Origin: Takakia lepidozioides
Lineage: Eukaryota; Streptophyta; Takakiopsida; Takakiales; Takakiaceae
NCBI GenBank assembly: GCA_030704615.1
Contig: CM060733.1
Coordinates: forward strand, 76,360,907-76,424,906
Reading direction: 5' to 3'
Length of the DNA: 64,000 nucleotides
Below, piece after piece: positions 9,871-20,365 of the stretch (its first letter is position 1; each line of letters begins with the position of its first letter). Made by a program: the position numbers and the translations under genes. The notes beneath the pieces were generated by a model. The model was not told the origin of the DNA. It ran no database searches and saw only the letters and a program-made list of their open reading frames with translations.

Positions 9871-10609
9871 CTGCACATAGAAGAACAGAAACTTTTCCTG
9901 CACAAAGTGAATGCCTAAGAGGATGAGGTTGACTTGCAAAAGGGTCAGTTTAATCTGACCTTAACTCAAGGGGATTTTCCAGCAGCCATGACAAGAAAAC
10001 AATGCCCAAGTAAATGCCCATGCCTGAGCATACAAACCAAAAAATGGTGAGGCTCCTGGGGCTGAGCGAAAAGGTATTTACCAAGCCACCAGTTCCCTCA
10101 CCCCTGACTCTCTTTCTATCTTTCATACCTCAGATTCGTACCAATTGTGACACTATTTAGGTGTGTGACTCTTAGTGCACATCACCTGCGGACTCACATG
10201 TACCGATCAACACCAGTATTGTAATACCAGTGTTAGACCTTCAAGCTGGCGTCCATGGACTTCTAAAACAGATTAAACTTTTCTCATCTCCAGCAGGTAA
10301 CTCCCACTTTCAGTCGTGCACCCAGCTTACTCACCTACGTCGTTTCTTCCAGTTCTCTTGCATTCCCATGTCATCATGTTTACCACGGATAGTTCCTAAA
10401 CTTAACACCAGAACAGTGCTTCTTCATTCAGATCGGGTCTGGTGCGAACTACTCCCCATACTTCAAACAAGTTGGCGCAAGGTGAGAAGGACTTATGCTC
10501 ATCAAGTCCCGCCAAATTTCCACCACTTCTGGGAGGTGCGGAATGTTCACAAAAGAAGCTCGCGGCGGTGGGCTATCGTCTGATAACCCCTACTAATTGT
10601 CAATCCCAC

Positions 10610-10847
10610 CCAAGGAGGCCAGCGGAGTAGCTCTCTCAATGGAGGAAAGAAAGCTGACAGCGTTACCTCTGGGGGTTCGGTTGCCGCGGTTGATATCCAC
10701 TGAGTCATCCTCGGATCCACTGGATTTCGACCAGAGAGGAGGCAGCCACTGCACGGCACAGCGAACATAGCAGACACCAACAATCGCAAGCGCCGCCCAG
10801 GTAGCCCATCCTACATTTTGACTCTTCCACTGTACGCTCCAATTCAT
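10610..10847 (-). CDS. left TNL gene, exon 1: N-terminal membrane anchor
   Basis: This is a predicted first exon. ATG at 10847 begins MNWSVQWKSQ; a hydrophobic segment follows (NVGWATWAALAIVGVCYV and on to WLPPLW, residues about 11-38), then a polar acidic/basic stretch (SEDDSVDINRGNRTPRG). The exon ends CCTTGG|GTGGGA in phase 1. Joining to exon 2 gives ..TPLASLG-PVERYDVFISH with no frame break. Exon lengths 238+445+1111+291+3162 give a single frame of about 1748 codons. An N-terminal signal anchor before TIR is known in some plant TNLs and would place the receptor on a membrane. The start is inferred; upstream ATGs exist in the same frame. Confidence 0.6.
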
Positions 10848-11925
10848 GTTCACCCTCGATCGGCTTCCGATGCAGCACCACCCTTCATCCACCACAAGCT
10901 GCATGCCATGCCATGACTTCACACTCTCAAGAACCCACTACCTCTTTCAGAATATGAAATCCCAACAGACATCAATACATGTGGGAAAGACCTCACACGC
11001 ATGTACAAGCATCCAATGGCGTTGTGCGGCATAGTGAGGAGACGATGCAGGGCGTCCATGGCAGCAAGCACGCAAGAAGAAGCAAGTAGCACTGAAGACA
11101 CAGGATCGCAGTGAGGATCAGAAGGACCCAACACGACTGCCTCGCTCCCTCTCTCTTCCCAGTGTTCATCCAGAAATATGGATGAACAATCCGCTCATGG
11201 ATGTTCGTTAACCTTCCCGTTAAACATAAAGCACTTGCCCAGTGGTTGGGTGTTTGTGCCTTGCCTGTGCATAACGTGGGTGATAGCAACATGTGCCTTC
11301 AGACCGTCCATTGGGCCCGATGGCCTGTGTGTTGAGCAAAGGCTCAGTAAATTCACTTGACGTTAAAGAAACTTTATCTTTATCTTTATCTTTGTTATTA
11401 TCTGCTCCCCAAGAGTAGATTGGCTGGCTTGGGGCACTACCAGACTTTCTTCTTTTCAACAAAAGCTGGAAGAACACACAAAAAAAGCTAGCAGTGAGTA
11501 GAGAATGAAAAGAAGCGCATGGTCGAAAAGATAGAATGAAAAGAAGCGCTTGGTCGAAAAGATTCGGAAGGTGGAAGGAAATCTTTCACATGCTTTATGC
11601 AAGGGAAGGTCCCACACAAGGGCAGTGCCCGAAAATCGAGGAATGCCCCACAGGTCCGAAAAGATTCTGAAGGTGGAAGGAAATCTTTCACATGCTTTAT
11701 GCAAGGGAAGGTCCCACACAAGGGCGGTGCCCAAAAATCGAGGAATGCCCCACACCATGGGCCTGGAGTGGTGCAATTAAGTCGCCCCAGCTCTCCTCAC
11801 AGAAATTACATATCCACAATTGTGGGTATCTGAACATGCTCTCCTGGTCTTTTTCCATGTCCAAAGTACTCTGATAAGCACTGCACCACTGCTCAATTGA
11901 CTCATTGCACCGAATCTCTTGTTGC
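10848..11925 (-). other. 5' flank of the left TNL, duplicated in the right arm
   Basis: This non-coding flank is colinear with 25673-26643 in inverted orientation. It contains a TTTATC-type microsatellite at about 11370-11396 (an expanded TAAAAA-type tract is at the matching site near 26067-26100) and a local tandem duplication at 11553-11755. It probably includes the promoter and 5' UTR of the TNL. No TATA box stands out clearly enough to call. The homology with the other arm stops near 11925. Confidence 0.6.
11553..11755. repeat. tandem duplication of a ~103-bp unit
   Basis: Two adjacent copies of a unit containing GGTGGAAGGAAATCTTTCAC and GGTCCCACACAAGGGC lie at about 11553-11652 and 11655-11755. 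The matching place in the right arm (25840-25945) has one copy, so the duplication happened after the arms separated. Confidence 0.75.
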
Positions 11926-12765
11926 TGTGTACATGAATCCATTGAATTGTGTATATATTTACATTTGACGCCTCTCGATTGATCGAAAAAAATGGAGACC
12001 GATAAATGTTCGTATCACTATTTTTTTTTATGGATTACCGGGCACGTGGAACGAAGTGTGTGATGATGTGGCTTATCTCAGTGCATTCTGGAGTTATTAG
12101 CATCGCAGACGATGGGATGATGGCGTTGCTGTAATAAGGTATCCATGTGGGGAATTAATGACGAAGATGCGAAGGAGTATCTCACCCAACATCCTTTGAG
12201 TTCGATGTTATCAAATTTCGCTGTTTGTTATTTCTATTCTCTTGTGTTGCAAATCCACTGATTTTTGTTTGTTTTCAAACTTTGCTAGTATGTTTTACAT
12301 ACCATCTGAGAGGTCGTGGACAAGTTTGGGATCAACCAAAATTGATGGAAAGGGCGAACGAATGGTTCCCCATCCAAATGATTTTTTCTTGTTTTCAAAC
12401 TTTGCCAGTATGTTCTACATACCATCCGACAGGTCGTGCACAAGTATGGGGTCGACCAAAATTGATTGAAAGGATTCCCCATCCAAATGATTATTTGTTG
12501 TGTGTGTTATCAAGCCACGACTCCATTTTGCAGAAGGGCACAACATCAAATCTTCGAGTTGGATTCTATTTCATTTCAACGATCGTGAGTTCCGTATCTT
12601 GATGCGCCTGCATGGTCGCCTCAGCAAGCCATCACCTGGCCGGTCAGCTTCGTCCTCGCTGTCCCCGTCGTGGCAAAAAAAAAAGGTAAAAGTAAAAAAA
12701 TAAATACAAATTACCGCGATGAATGTCTTCTTATGGACGCGACGTGATGATCGTCACGTCTTGAT
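11926..12765. repeat. spacer between arms with a 118-bp tandem repeat
   Basis: There is no gene here. About 12264-12382 and 12383-12495 are two copies of a unit containing TTTTCAAACTTTGC(T/C)AGTATG and GACCAAAATTGAT. Around 12735-12800 are several overlapping inverted GACGTGA/TCACGTC motifs. Confidence 0.55.
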
Positions 12766-13450
12766 GTGACACCAACACTGACGTGTTACTGTGGTGTCAC
12801 GTCCATACCTGCAATCGGGGGGAAGACCAATATCTTGCAGCATGACATTGAGACTGAGGGACCTCTTGTCAAGCAATTTGCCTATAGGGAGTGTGAAGGA
12901 GAGAACTATTGTGCAAGAGGAAATAAAAAGATGCTTGATGCCGATGTGATTAAGCCTTCCATATCTTCTTGGGCCAGTCCCATAGTCATTGTAGGAAAGA
13001 AGGGTGGAAATACTCGCTTCTATGTAGACTTCTGGCGTCTCAACGCAGTTACCAAGAAAGATGCATATCCCATTTCCAGGATCAATGAGACCCTTGACAT
13101 GTTACATGAAGCCACTGTGTTTTCTTCCTTAGGCTTGGCCTCTGGATTTTGGCAAGTGCCTCTAATTGAGGAAGCAAAAGAAAAAACCTCTTTTGTTTGT
13201 AAGATGGACAAGTACCAGTATGAGACTATGTCTTTTGGTTTGTGCAATGCAACTTCTACCTTCTAGCGCTTGATGGATATTGTCCTTGGAAATTTGAGGT
13301 GGGAGTGTGCATTGATATACATTGATGACATCAATGTATATTCAGCCACCTTTGAAGCACATCTTCTTGACTTGCAACGTGTCTTCAACAGACTTAGAGC
13401 TACAGGGTTAAAGATTAAGCCTAAAAAATGTGAATTGTGTACATTAAACT
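12766..13450 (+). pseudogene. Ty3/gypsy reverse-transcriptase fragment
   Basis: The plus-strand frame contains ADVIKPSISSWASPIVIVGK, RFYVDFWRLNAVTKKDAYP, SSLGLASGFWQVPLIEEA, KYQYETMSFGLCNA and, after an in-frame TAG at 13264-13266, ALIYIDDINVYS and KIKPKKCELC. These are RT domains 1-7 of a Ty3/gypsy polyprotein; the catalytic YIDD box is present, whereas the usual LDL-type aspartate is replaced (SSLGLASGFWQ). It stops abruptly at 13450 against an LTR. The missing downstream RT thumb and RNase H occur in inverted orientation from 18898, so these look like two halves of one rearranged element. Confidence 0.8.
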
Positions 13451-13455
13451 AGGGG

Positions 13456-13897
13456 TGTAAGAGCTCGGAAGGAACGGGCTTTACAGCACGAGAAGAGAGA
13501 TGAACATGTAGAGGATCCCATGTACAACATATGCAGAGCCAACACACACACATCCAAAGCTCACAAAGCACGTCCTGAACCCGGTACACCAGGTTGTACA
13601 TACAAAAACTTGAAGGGCCCTCACTCAAGGTCATGAACAAGCTTATACCCAAAACCTAGGGTGAAGCAATACCCCACGTGGCAGCATGCCACGGGGTGCC
13701 TACATTACAAACAGATCTGGCCCGTAGACCAATGAAGGGGCCAGATGCAGCCACAAAAGCTCTAGGATAACCTCAAACAAGTATAGGTCAGGCTGTATAT
13801 AACGGTCACCTGCCGTAAATACTAATGGCATGGGATGAAACTGTCAGACAATAATGAATAGGCTAAAAGTCAGGCCAGGAAAACATGAGCCATCACA
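13456..13897 (-). mobile_element. probable 3' LTR of the minus-strand Ty3/gypsy element
   Basis: A 442-bp segment starts TGTAAGAGC and ends CATCACA on the plus strand (TG..CA). It lies just beyond a run of nine C at 13911-13919, which on the minus strand is a polypurine tract between the integrase C-terminus and this segment. The two are not perfectly adjacent (about 13 bases), so the LTR start may lie a few bases further up. No second copy is in the window to confirm the ends. Confidence 0.5.
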
Positions 13898-14139
13898 TAT
13901 GTGAAGGCTTCCCCCCCCCTTAAAATCCGAGCTCCGCGAGGTAAAATATAAGGATGTTACCCCGCCATGAAGTTCCCCAACGTCGCAGGGTGAAAAACCT
14001 TTCATGGGAAAACCCGATGGGACAAAACCCATGCAAAGAAAAACCTTACGCGTGTGCAAGTTGGAACTTCATGCTAAGTCTAATTTAACTAGACTACAAA
14101 ACAACTATGGAAGAATACTACAATCTGAAAATGAAAAAT

Positions 14140-14736
14140 CTATCTAAGTCCAAGAGAGGTCTCATATGAAACCGAAGCCTCCCAAGCACTTGCACCACGA
14201 GGAGTGAGCACCACCGAACGCCCCTCAACATTGATGAATGTGAAGTCAAAAACCAGCTCTGAATGAATCAAATCTACAAGTGCCATTGGCTCCTCATGTG
14301 CTTCCGTGTTGTGTCCCTGCGGCAAAATCAAAGCACGTCTCCCACGAAGCAACTTGTACAACAAATAAGGACCGTCAATATTTCTCTTAGACTTATTTGC
14401 ATGCAGTCCATGCTGAAGACGTAGGCACACATTCTATCCCTCATGGAGTACTTAACCCGCTTGTTAAAATTTCTAGTCTGTACTGCTTGAGCAAGAACAA
14501 TGTTAGCCTTAGCCTCATTGACCGAGACCATGTGCCTAGCATGCACCCTCTCTACAAAATCAGTCAAATCAGCAGGCTCAGAAACAGTGGAAATCATTGG
14601 AGTAGGATGCAAATGAGAGACACAACATCTACCATAAAGCAGCTCAAAAGGAGTTTTTCTTGTGCTAGCATGAACGCAGTGCGATAAGCAAAGATCAGAG
14701 GAGGAATGAAGATGTCCCACTCCCTTGCAAGCTATG
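14140..14736 (-). pseudogene. Ty3/gypsy integrase C-terminal part
   Basis: Minus-strand frames read REWDIFIPPLIFAYRT, then (frame-shifted) STRKTPFELLYGR, an integrase-end segment (FVERVHARHM..NFNKRVKY) and DGPYLLYKLLRGRRALILP, a GPY/F-type module. This is the continuation of the integrase core at 16954-17217 and is separated from it by the 2.2-kb insertion. At least two frameshifts are present. No chromodomain is recognisable after the GPY/F module. Confidence 0.75.
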
Positions 14737-14738
14737 TA

Positions 14739-16951
14739 GTGTGAATGCAGGGGAGTAACATTAATGTCTTTTGTTTTACCCAGTAAGATTCTGCATTGCT
14801 ACAAAGGGAGTGCCCTGGTACCAATGATGGGCGGAATACATCCCTGCCCACAGGTTGTTTCATGGGCACACTATGCTGATACTTTGCCAGGATGAAAGTG
14901 GCTAAGTCGTGACCAGGCGTATTTTCATCCATAGGATGAATGTCTTTCATCGCTGGTGATTACCCTAGAAACGCGGGTCGAGGAAGACGAAGGGGAAGAT
15001 GACGGGCACTCTGAGCAGATGCTGTGAACAGTGGAATTGGCAGGGCATTGTATCAAGGGAAATTGCATCTACACTGGGGCATTCTGGCTTGCATTAAGAG
15101 AAGCATTAAAGGGCACAGCTTGGTAATCTGTGCAGCAGGGGAAGCGATACCGCCTTCTTCTTGGTCATGATCAGTTTCTGGAGGATATGCTTACAGGGAG
15201 AGCGGTGCACCACCTGTGCCGCCATTGCCTTGATGACCATGGTCATGGGAGGATGAGCATGCAAGGGAAGCAGCCAGCTGCCAGAGAATAGGGAAGTGGA
15301 GTTGCTGGCACAATCAATGGAGAGATAGAGCAGCTCGACATAGCGAGCAGCTGCCAAGGTGAATGAGGGGTTGGCTTGTGTGGATGGTAACTCAGGTTAT
15401 CTATAAATTAAAACTTTCAGATGATCACTATCTTCTTGTTATAAGATCATATAAGATCTTAGGGTAGAATTGCTCATATAGTAAGATAGGGTAGTTAGTT
15501 GGCAAGCTACAGGGATGTTGCCATAGGCTGAAGCAGAGCCGTCATGACTTAATGAACGCTGAAATCAAGACGACAAGAGGAGTTCAGGTAGCTGCTGATG
15601 GAGATGGTGAGGTGCCATTTTGGGTAGGCAGACCCACCGCTTCACTGGAGTATAAGACAAATAAGTTCGTAGATTCATTCTCTTCCTTTTGGCACTAGAA
15701 ATAGTTGTTGTGAAATTTTGGTAGAGACTTTCAAAACTGAGAGCATGATGAGGATGGGAAAAAGACTTTGAGAAATGGAATGGGGACTCTGGACTTCAAA
15801 CCAGGATGGGGTGGAGATGGATGGATCTGATGCACATTGTCTGCAGGAGAGTTGAGTGAGGACAGATGTAGCTCACCACTGTGACAGAATGCTTGCTGTC
15901 TGTTTTGTCCTTTGTGCTCATTTGGCTTCAGTGTCATGAATCTGAACACAATGCTGCCCTGGGATTTTTGATGATTAGATATAAGTGCAATCTAGTATAG
16001 TTGATGAGAGCACTAGTGAGGGTTAGCTGTAATCTCCTTGAAATCAGACAGAGGAAGATGTGGATGGGGCTGCAAACTGACACTGATGTGGAGTCTAGAA
16101 CTGGTTCAGAGTGGTCGCAACATTTGAACTCTGTGGTTCACATCTGAAAGGGCAAAAGAGAGCTGTTGGGGTGTTTAGCTGCAGATCTGTAGAAGGGTTG
16201 GGAACTGATTGGGCAAACTGGGTTGCCCCTGGAGGCAAACAGTGTGAACGGTCCGTTTGTTTTATTTTGGTGAGAGAAAGATTGATGAAAGAGCTGATCA
16301 TGTCTTGTGTGACCAAGGTTTGATTCCAAGGCTGGATGCACTTGATACATGGCTGAATGTGTCTTGCATTGCATGGTAGATAGGCTGCTGTTGGAAGAAA
16401 ATGAGGAATTATTACACCAGGAAGGAGAGAGAAAAGGTTTGGGAAGGGAGAGAGCTGCCCAGTAAAAGGGATAATGAGGGATGGTCAACTGGGAGATAAG
16501 AGGAAAAACCATGACATCTGCAGAGAACCACTAGGCCTATAGTTCATGGTAGATCTGAGTTGCCTTTCTCTCATCAGTGATCTCATTACAAAAAGGGGTT
16601 TCGACGTGTGCTGCTCAAAAGGAAATGCCCACATGGGTCGCATTTAGCTCCGTCATAGGGCTGGTTGCATCACTGAAAATATCACGGTAGCACCATTGGT
16701 GCTGCAATGGTAGCAAGACTGTTGTGAATCATGAACAAGGAGGACCCAATTCCCCATCCATGTTTCCTCTTCCGCTGCGGCGTGGATGAGGATTTATGAA
16801 CTTTGATCATGAACGAATGGAGGGAAACCCACAACCGGGTGCCAGTGGTTAGATCACTAGGTTGTCCTTTCTTTCTTTCTTTTTATTTACTAGGAATGAA
16901 GCTTACAGTTAGAGTCACACAGAAGGGGATTCACGCCCCTTCTTTTCACAC
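14739..16951. mobile_element. TA-flanked 2.2-kb insertion with short terminal inverted repeats
   Basis: Both ends begin GTGTGAA when read inward, followed by AGGGG(A/C)GT, and each is flanked by TA (14737-14738; 16952-16953). Its removal brings the two parts of the integrase together (..RMLEKNGEL / REWDIF..) apart from one frame slip. The right end also holds AGAAGGGG..CCCCTTCT. There is no transposase; frames inside are short and unconserved. TA target duplications suggest a non-autonomous Tc1/mariner-like element, though the terminal repeats are short and imperfect. Confidence 0.5.
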
Positions 16952-16953
16952 TA

Positions 16954-18898
16954 CAGCTCGCCATTCTTCTCCAACATTCGGCAGAAAGTCTGATTGAAAC
17001 GCTCCGTCAAACCATTGGTTTGAGGATGGTAGGGGGCTGTAGTCACATGCTTGATTCCAAAGTTAAAGCATATGATATTCAAGAGGTCATTGCAAAACTC
17101 CCGGCCATTATCAGTAAACTCTTTGAGGAGATTGTGATGAGGCACGGTTGTCCTCTGTTGTGCTACCGAGTAAGAATCCTTGTTAACCATAGGACATACT
17201 TCTACCCACTTAGTCAAGTAATCTGTAGCTACCCAAAGATAGCTATGACCCTTAAATTGAGAGCAAGAGGTCCTACCAAGTCCATACCAACTAAAGCAAA
17301 GGCATGTGTCACAGGCAATGATTGCAATTTATAAGTAACCCCCACCCGAGGAAGTGCAAGGTTAGATCGACATGCCTCACATTTGGAGATGAAGGCAGTC
17401 ACATCTCTTTGGATTCCCTTCCAGTAGTACACCTCTTGTATGCGAGCTATGGTCTTCTTGACCCCAAGATGATCTGCATACAAAGAAGCATGAAAGCGTT
17501 CCAACAAAGCATCTAATTGGCTCCGTGGTGGTACCTCCAAGTAGCAAGGACTCCCATCCTTAGTGCCGACTTTGTACAACTTGCCATCCTTACAACGATG
17601 AGCATCCACATTGTAAAGCATTTGCTTCATCAATTTCTCAGGGAGCCCTGTAGGTGAACGTCCATGAAGACATCGATGTAGTAGCGCTGCATGCAACATA
17701 TCATCCATGATTGCACTGCACTAAGCGATGTTCAATGGGCTTTAGTAAGGGTGACATGGAGTGTCTGCCTCATGCTATCTCCAGTCATTAGATCCTTGTT
17801 TCATTTGAAACGGCTCATGGGAAGGCAAATCATGCCTTAAAGCACTGCCAAAACCTACACCAGAGTACAGCAGTAGGTGCACCAAACCCAAACCAAGGTT
17901 GAAAATGAGGACATAGAACAAGGAATGATAGATCAGCCCCTCACAAAGGCTTTTAACATGAGATCCACTACCCATACTAGCAATATAAGGACTCAACTTG
18001 GATCATCTAGAAGGCTAGACCAGCCCCATGCAATCTCCAAGCTAGATGGATAAAAAAAAAGAGGCTGCTGATTAGCAAATAAAAGGTTAAGAGCAGGGTC
18101 TGCCCCTTAGGAGAGGAAATATCAAGAGCAGCCAAGTCTTCCAAAGTCATCATAGGCTTGCCTGCATGAGGCTCAACCCTTATAAGAGCATCTGCATTGG
18201 AATTCTCCTTCCCCTTCTTGTAGACAATGTGAAGATCAAACTCATGTATAAACATTGTCCAGTCTACCATACAATTCACGAGGTCGAAGCAATGCCTTAA
18301 GGGGAAGAATATGATCAGTCTCAACAACAAACTTGCTTCCATGCAAATACTGCCTATAGTGTTTAACACCAAAGATCAAAGCTAGCCCCTCCTTGTCGAT
18401 GATGGAATAGTTTTTTTCATGTTTGTTGAGCTTTCTAGAGGCATAAGCAATGATATGCTCCTTCCCATAAACTATTTGACACAAAATATCAAAGATGGCA
18501 ACATCAGAAGCATCTGTTTGCATCTTGAAAGGTAGGTTGAAGTTTGGAAACATAAGGACTAGAGCAATGGTGAGAGCAACCTTCAACCTGTCAAAGGCAA
18601 CTTGTTGGAAAATGCCCCATTCAAAGCGAACATCCTTAGCTAGAAGCTTGGTCAAAGCAAAAGCAATCATAGCAAAAATGTTTGATGAACCTCCGGTAGT
18701 AAGAAGCCAAACCAAGTTAGGATTTAACACAGTGCTTGTCTTTGGGAATGGGAAACTCCCAAACAAAGCGAAGCTTGTCAGGATCAGGCTTAAGACCTTC
18801 TTTAGATAGGACATGACCCAAGAAGTGAAGCTCGGGCAACCATACATTTCATTATAAGCGAAATGCAAACAACAACCTTCAATGTGTGTGTGCATCAA
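16954..18898 (-). pseudogene. Ty3/gypsy RNase H and integrase, interrupted
   Basis: Read on the minus strand: from 18898 an RT thumb/RNase H region (FKMQTDASDVAIFDIL, HIIAYASRKLNKHEKNYS, HYRQYLHGSKFVVETDH), then FDLHIVYKKGKENSNADAL at 18240-18180, then the integrase H2C2 module (FHASLYADHLGVKKTI..CEACRSN) in the frame 17708-17229, and the catalytic core with TDNGREF and HPQTNGLTERFNQ at 17217-16954. Frameshifts and a non-homologous stretch around 17700-18000 show decay. Order and motifs are those of a plant Ty3/gypsy pol. Confidence 0.85.
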
Positions 18899-19279
18899 AT
18901 ATGTCGGGGGCTGCTATTTCATGAGCCATGAGCCATGAGCGGCATGAGCCATGAGCAGAGTCGTAAGTGTGGAAAAAAACATGAGCAGCACTATTTTCCG
19001 GAAATGAGTGTCCGCGGGAATAGGGTTTAGGGTGCCACGGTCATAGGGGGAGAAGGACCTCCCGATGAAGGAGGTTCGGCAATGTTATTTAGAATTATAT
19101 ATTGAAAGGCAATGTTTCGCGAATGGTAGGGTGGTACTGCTCTGTACAATGGGGGCCCATTTCAGCCTACCAGCCACTTGCAAAATCCACCCACACTCCC
19201 AATCCCAAACGAAATGAGCAATGACGCATTCTCGGAACGATGGACACATAATAGAATAAAAAGAGGGCACAATGAGGTT
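18899..19279. repeat. ATGAGC-rich repeat and spacer
   Basis: CTATTTCATGAGC is followed by repeated ATGAGC/ATGAGCGGC units at about 18914-18990. The same terminus-like motif recurs at 57908-57920 (inverted) and 58638-58650, suggesting ends of a small DNA transposon. The rest shows no gene. Confidence 0.45.
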
Positions 19280-19285
19280 TTTATT
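19280..19285 (-). terminator. polyadenylation signal of the minus-strand gene
   Basis: AATAAA on the minus strand lies about 85 bp beyond the stop of the 19369-20205 frame, in the context GATCAATAAA. The sister gene has the same GATCAATAAA context at 21133-21142. Confidence 0.45.
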
Positions 19286-19368
19286 GATCCACATGAATTG
19301 CATTTGAAGCACGTCTACTATGCTGATTGTGCAATCAAATCTTTAGCCCTGTGCCTACTGAATACAAG

Positions 19369-20205
19369 TCACGTTGTCAATGGGACTTCGACTGCTCTCA
19401 GAACTAGCTCATGAGTCATGGGGCTCCTCCATGTAAAGTCGATTGCAGCCGTTGTACCGCCCCTAGTGATGTTCACCACAATGTCCTGCCCTTCAATCAT
19501 ACCACCATCGAATATGGAAATCTTCACGTTTTCGTCGTCCACACCAATGCGAATGTCCCCATACAATGGAGAAGAGGAGCGCACTCCTTGAGGAGAATAG
19601 GTCTCTCCGATGGAGTCCACCCACGTCCAGTGGCAGCAGTTCCACCGCAACAGCATAGCAGTGCGCCTTCTTCTGCATGGGTGACCGTCGTAGCTGGGAA
19701 AATCGGAATCGAGGATGCGCAGGAGCCACGGACTCCTCAGACCAAGATCGTCACCCCGCTCGAAGGCGTAGTGGCCTACGATATACTCAAAAGCCACCAA
19801 TGTTTCCACAATCGAACCAGTATCTTCTGTGTAATCTGTGTACCAGATAACAATGTCTCCCGATGTGGCCGAATACATTGCATAATCGATGCCTCCAAAT
19901 GGGCAGTCGTCCCGGTTCCGGAAGCACGGCATCCTTGCAAAGGAGGACCTGAGGACGACTTGGATGCAGATGACAATGACCTTGCGGATAGCTACGAAGC
20001 CCTTAGATTTTGGAAATGATGCGAAGCGGAAGAGCAGTCCGGCCTCCAATAATGGAGCATCTGGGTCCCACGTACCCACCGACAGAGGTGGAACGTGTTC
20101 ATCACGCCGGCGGTGGATGAACCCATACATCTTTCTCATCAACAAGTTATAGTTTGAGATCTGCCACCGAAGTCCATCCCCCCGGATGGAAATTCGGCGC
20201 CGCAT
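19369..20205 (-). CDS. protein of unrecognised family, head-to-head paralog A
   Basis: An intact 278-codon frame. Its last ~190 residues align closely with the protein of 20366-21067. Shared landmarks are RMPCxRNxxDCPxxGxDYAM, SGDIxxW, AFEY..GHYAFERG, RRRTAMLLRWNCCHW (RSRTASLWRWNCCQW in the sister), PLYGDIR/PVYGDIR, DGG-I-G-DIVV and ELVLRxxEVPxT. Conserved Cys and Trp residues suggest a compact folded domain. I do not recognise the family and see no signal peptide or membrane segment. The first ATG at 20205 lies inside a GGAAATTCGGCGCCGCATTT palindrome, so the true start may be a later Met (such as MRKMYGFIHRR) or in another exon. The two copies diverge in opposite directions from 20199. Confidence 0.6.
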   Translation of the reverse strand: MRRRISIRGDGLRWQISNYNLLMRKMYGFIHRRRDEHVPPLSVGTWDPDAPLLEAGLLFRFASFPKSKGFVAIRKVIVICIQVVLRSSFARMPCFRNRDDCPFGGIDYAMYSATSGDIVIWYTDYTEDTGSIVETLVAFEYIVGHYAFERGDDLGLRSPWLLRILDSDFPSYDGHPCRRRRTAMLLRWNCCHWTWVDSIGETYSPQGVRSSSPLYGDIRIGVDDENVKISIFDGGMIEGQDIVVNITRGGTTAAIDFTWRSPMTHELVLRAVEVPLTT

Positions 20206-20211
20206 TTACAT
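20186..20211. repeat. palindrome at the axis of the gene pair
   Basis: The imperfect palindrome GAAATTCGGCGCCGCATTTA is centred at about 20198/20199. A longer inverted repeat (CGAAGTCCATCCCC at 20168-20181 and GGGGATGGACTTCG at 20218-20231) is centred at the same place within one base. It belongs to the same palindrome family as the arrays at 21325-22030 and 51610-53105. Confidence 0.7.
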
Positions 20212-20365
20212 CGAAGAGGGGATGGACTTCGTCGTGTCCAGTGGCTATCGGCCCACCTGGCAGTGAGTGCCCATAGTTTGCATGGCAGGGTAGGAAACTG
20301 AAACGGCTACATTCATGAAGCAACCAATCTTCATCGGTCCAGGATCCTGTATGGGGGAAATTTAA

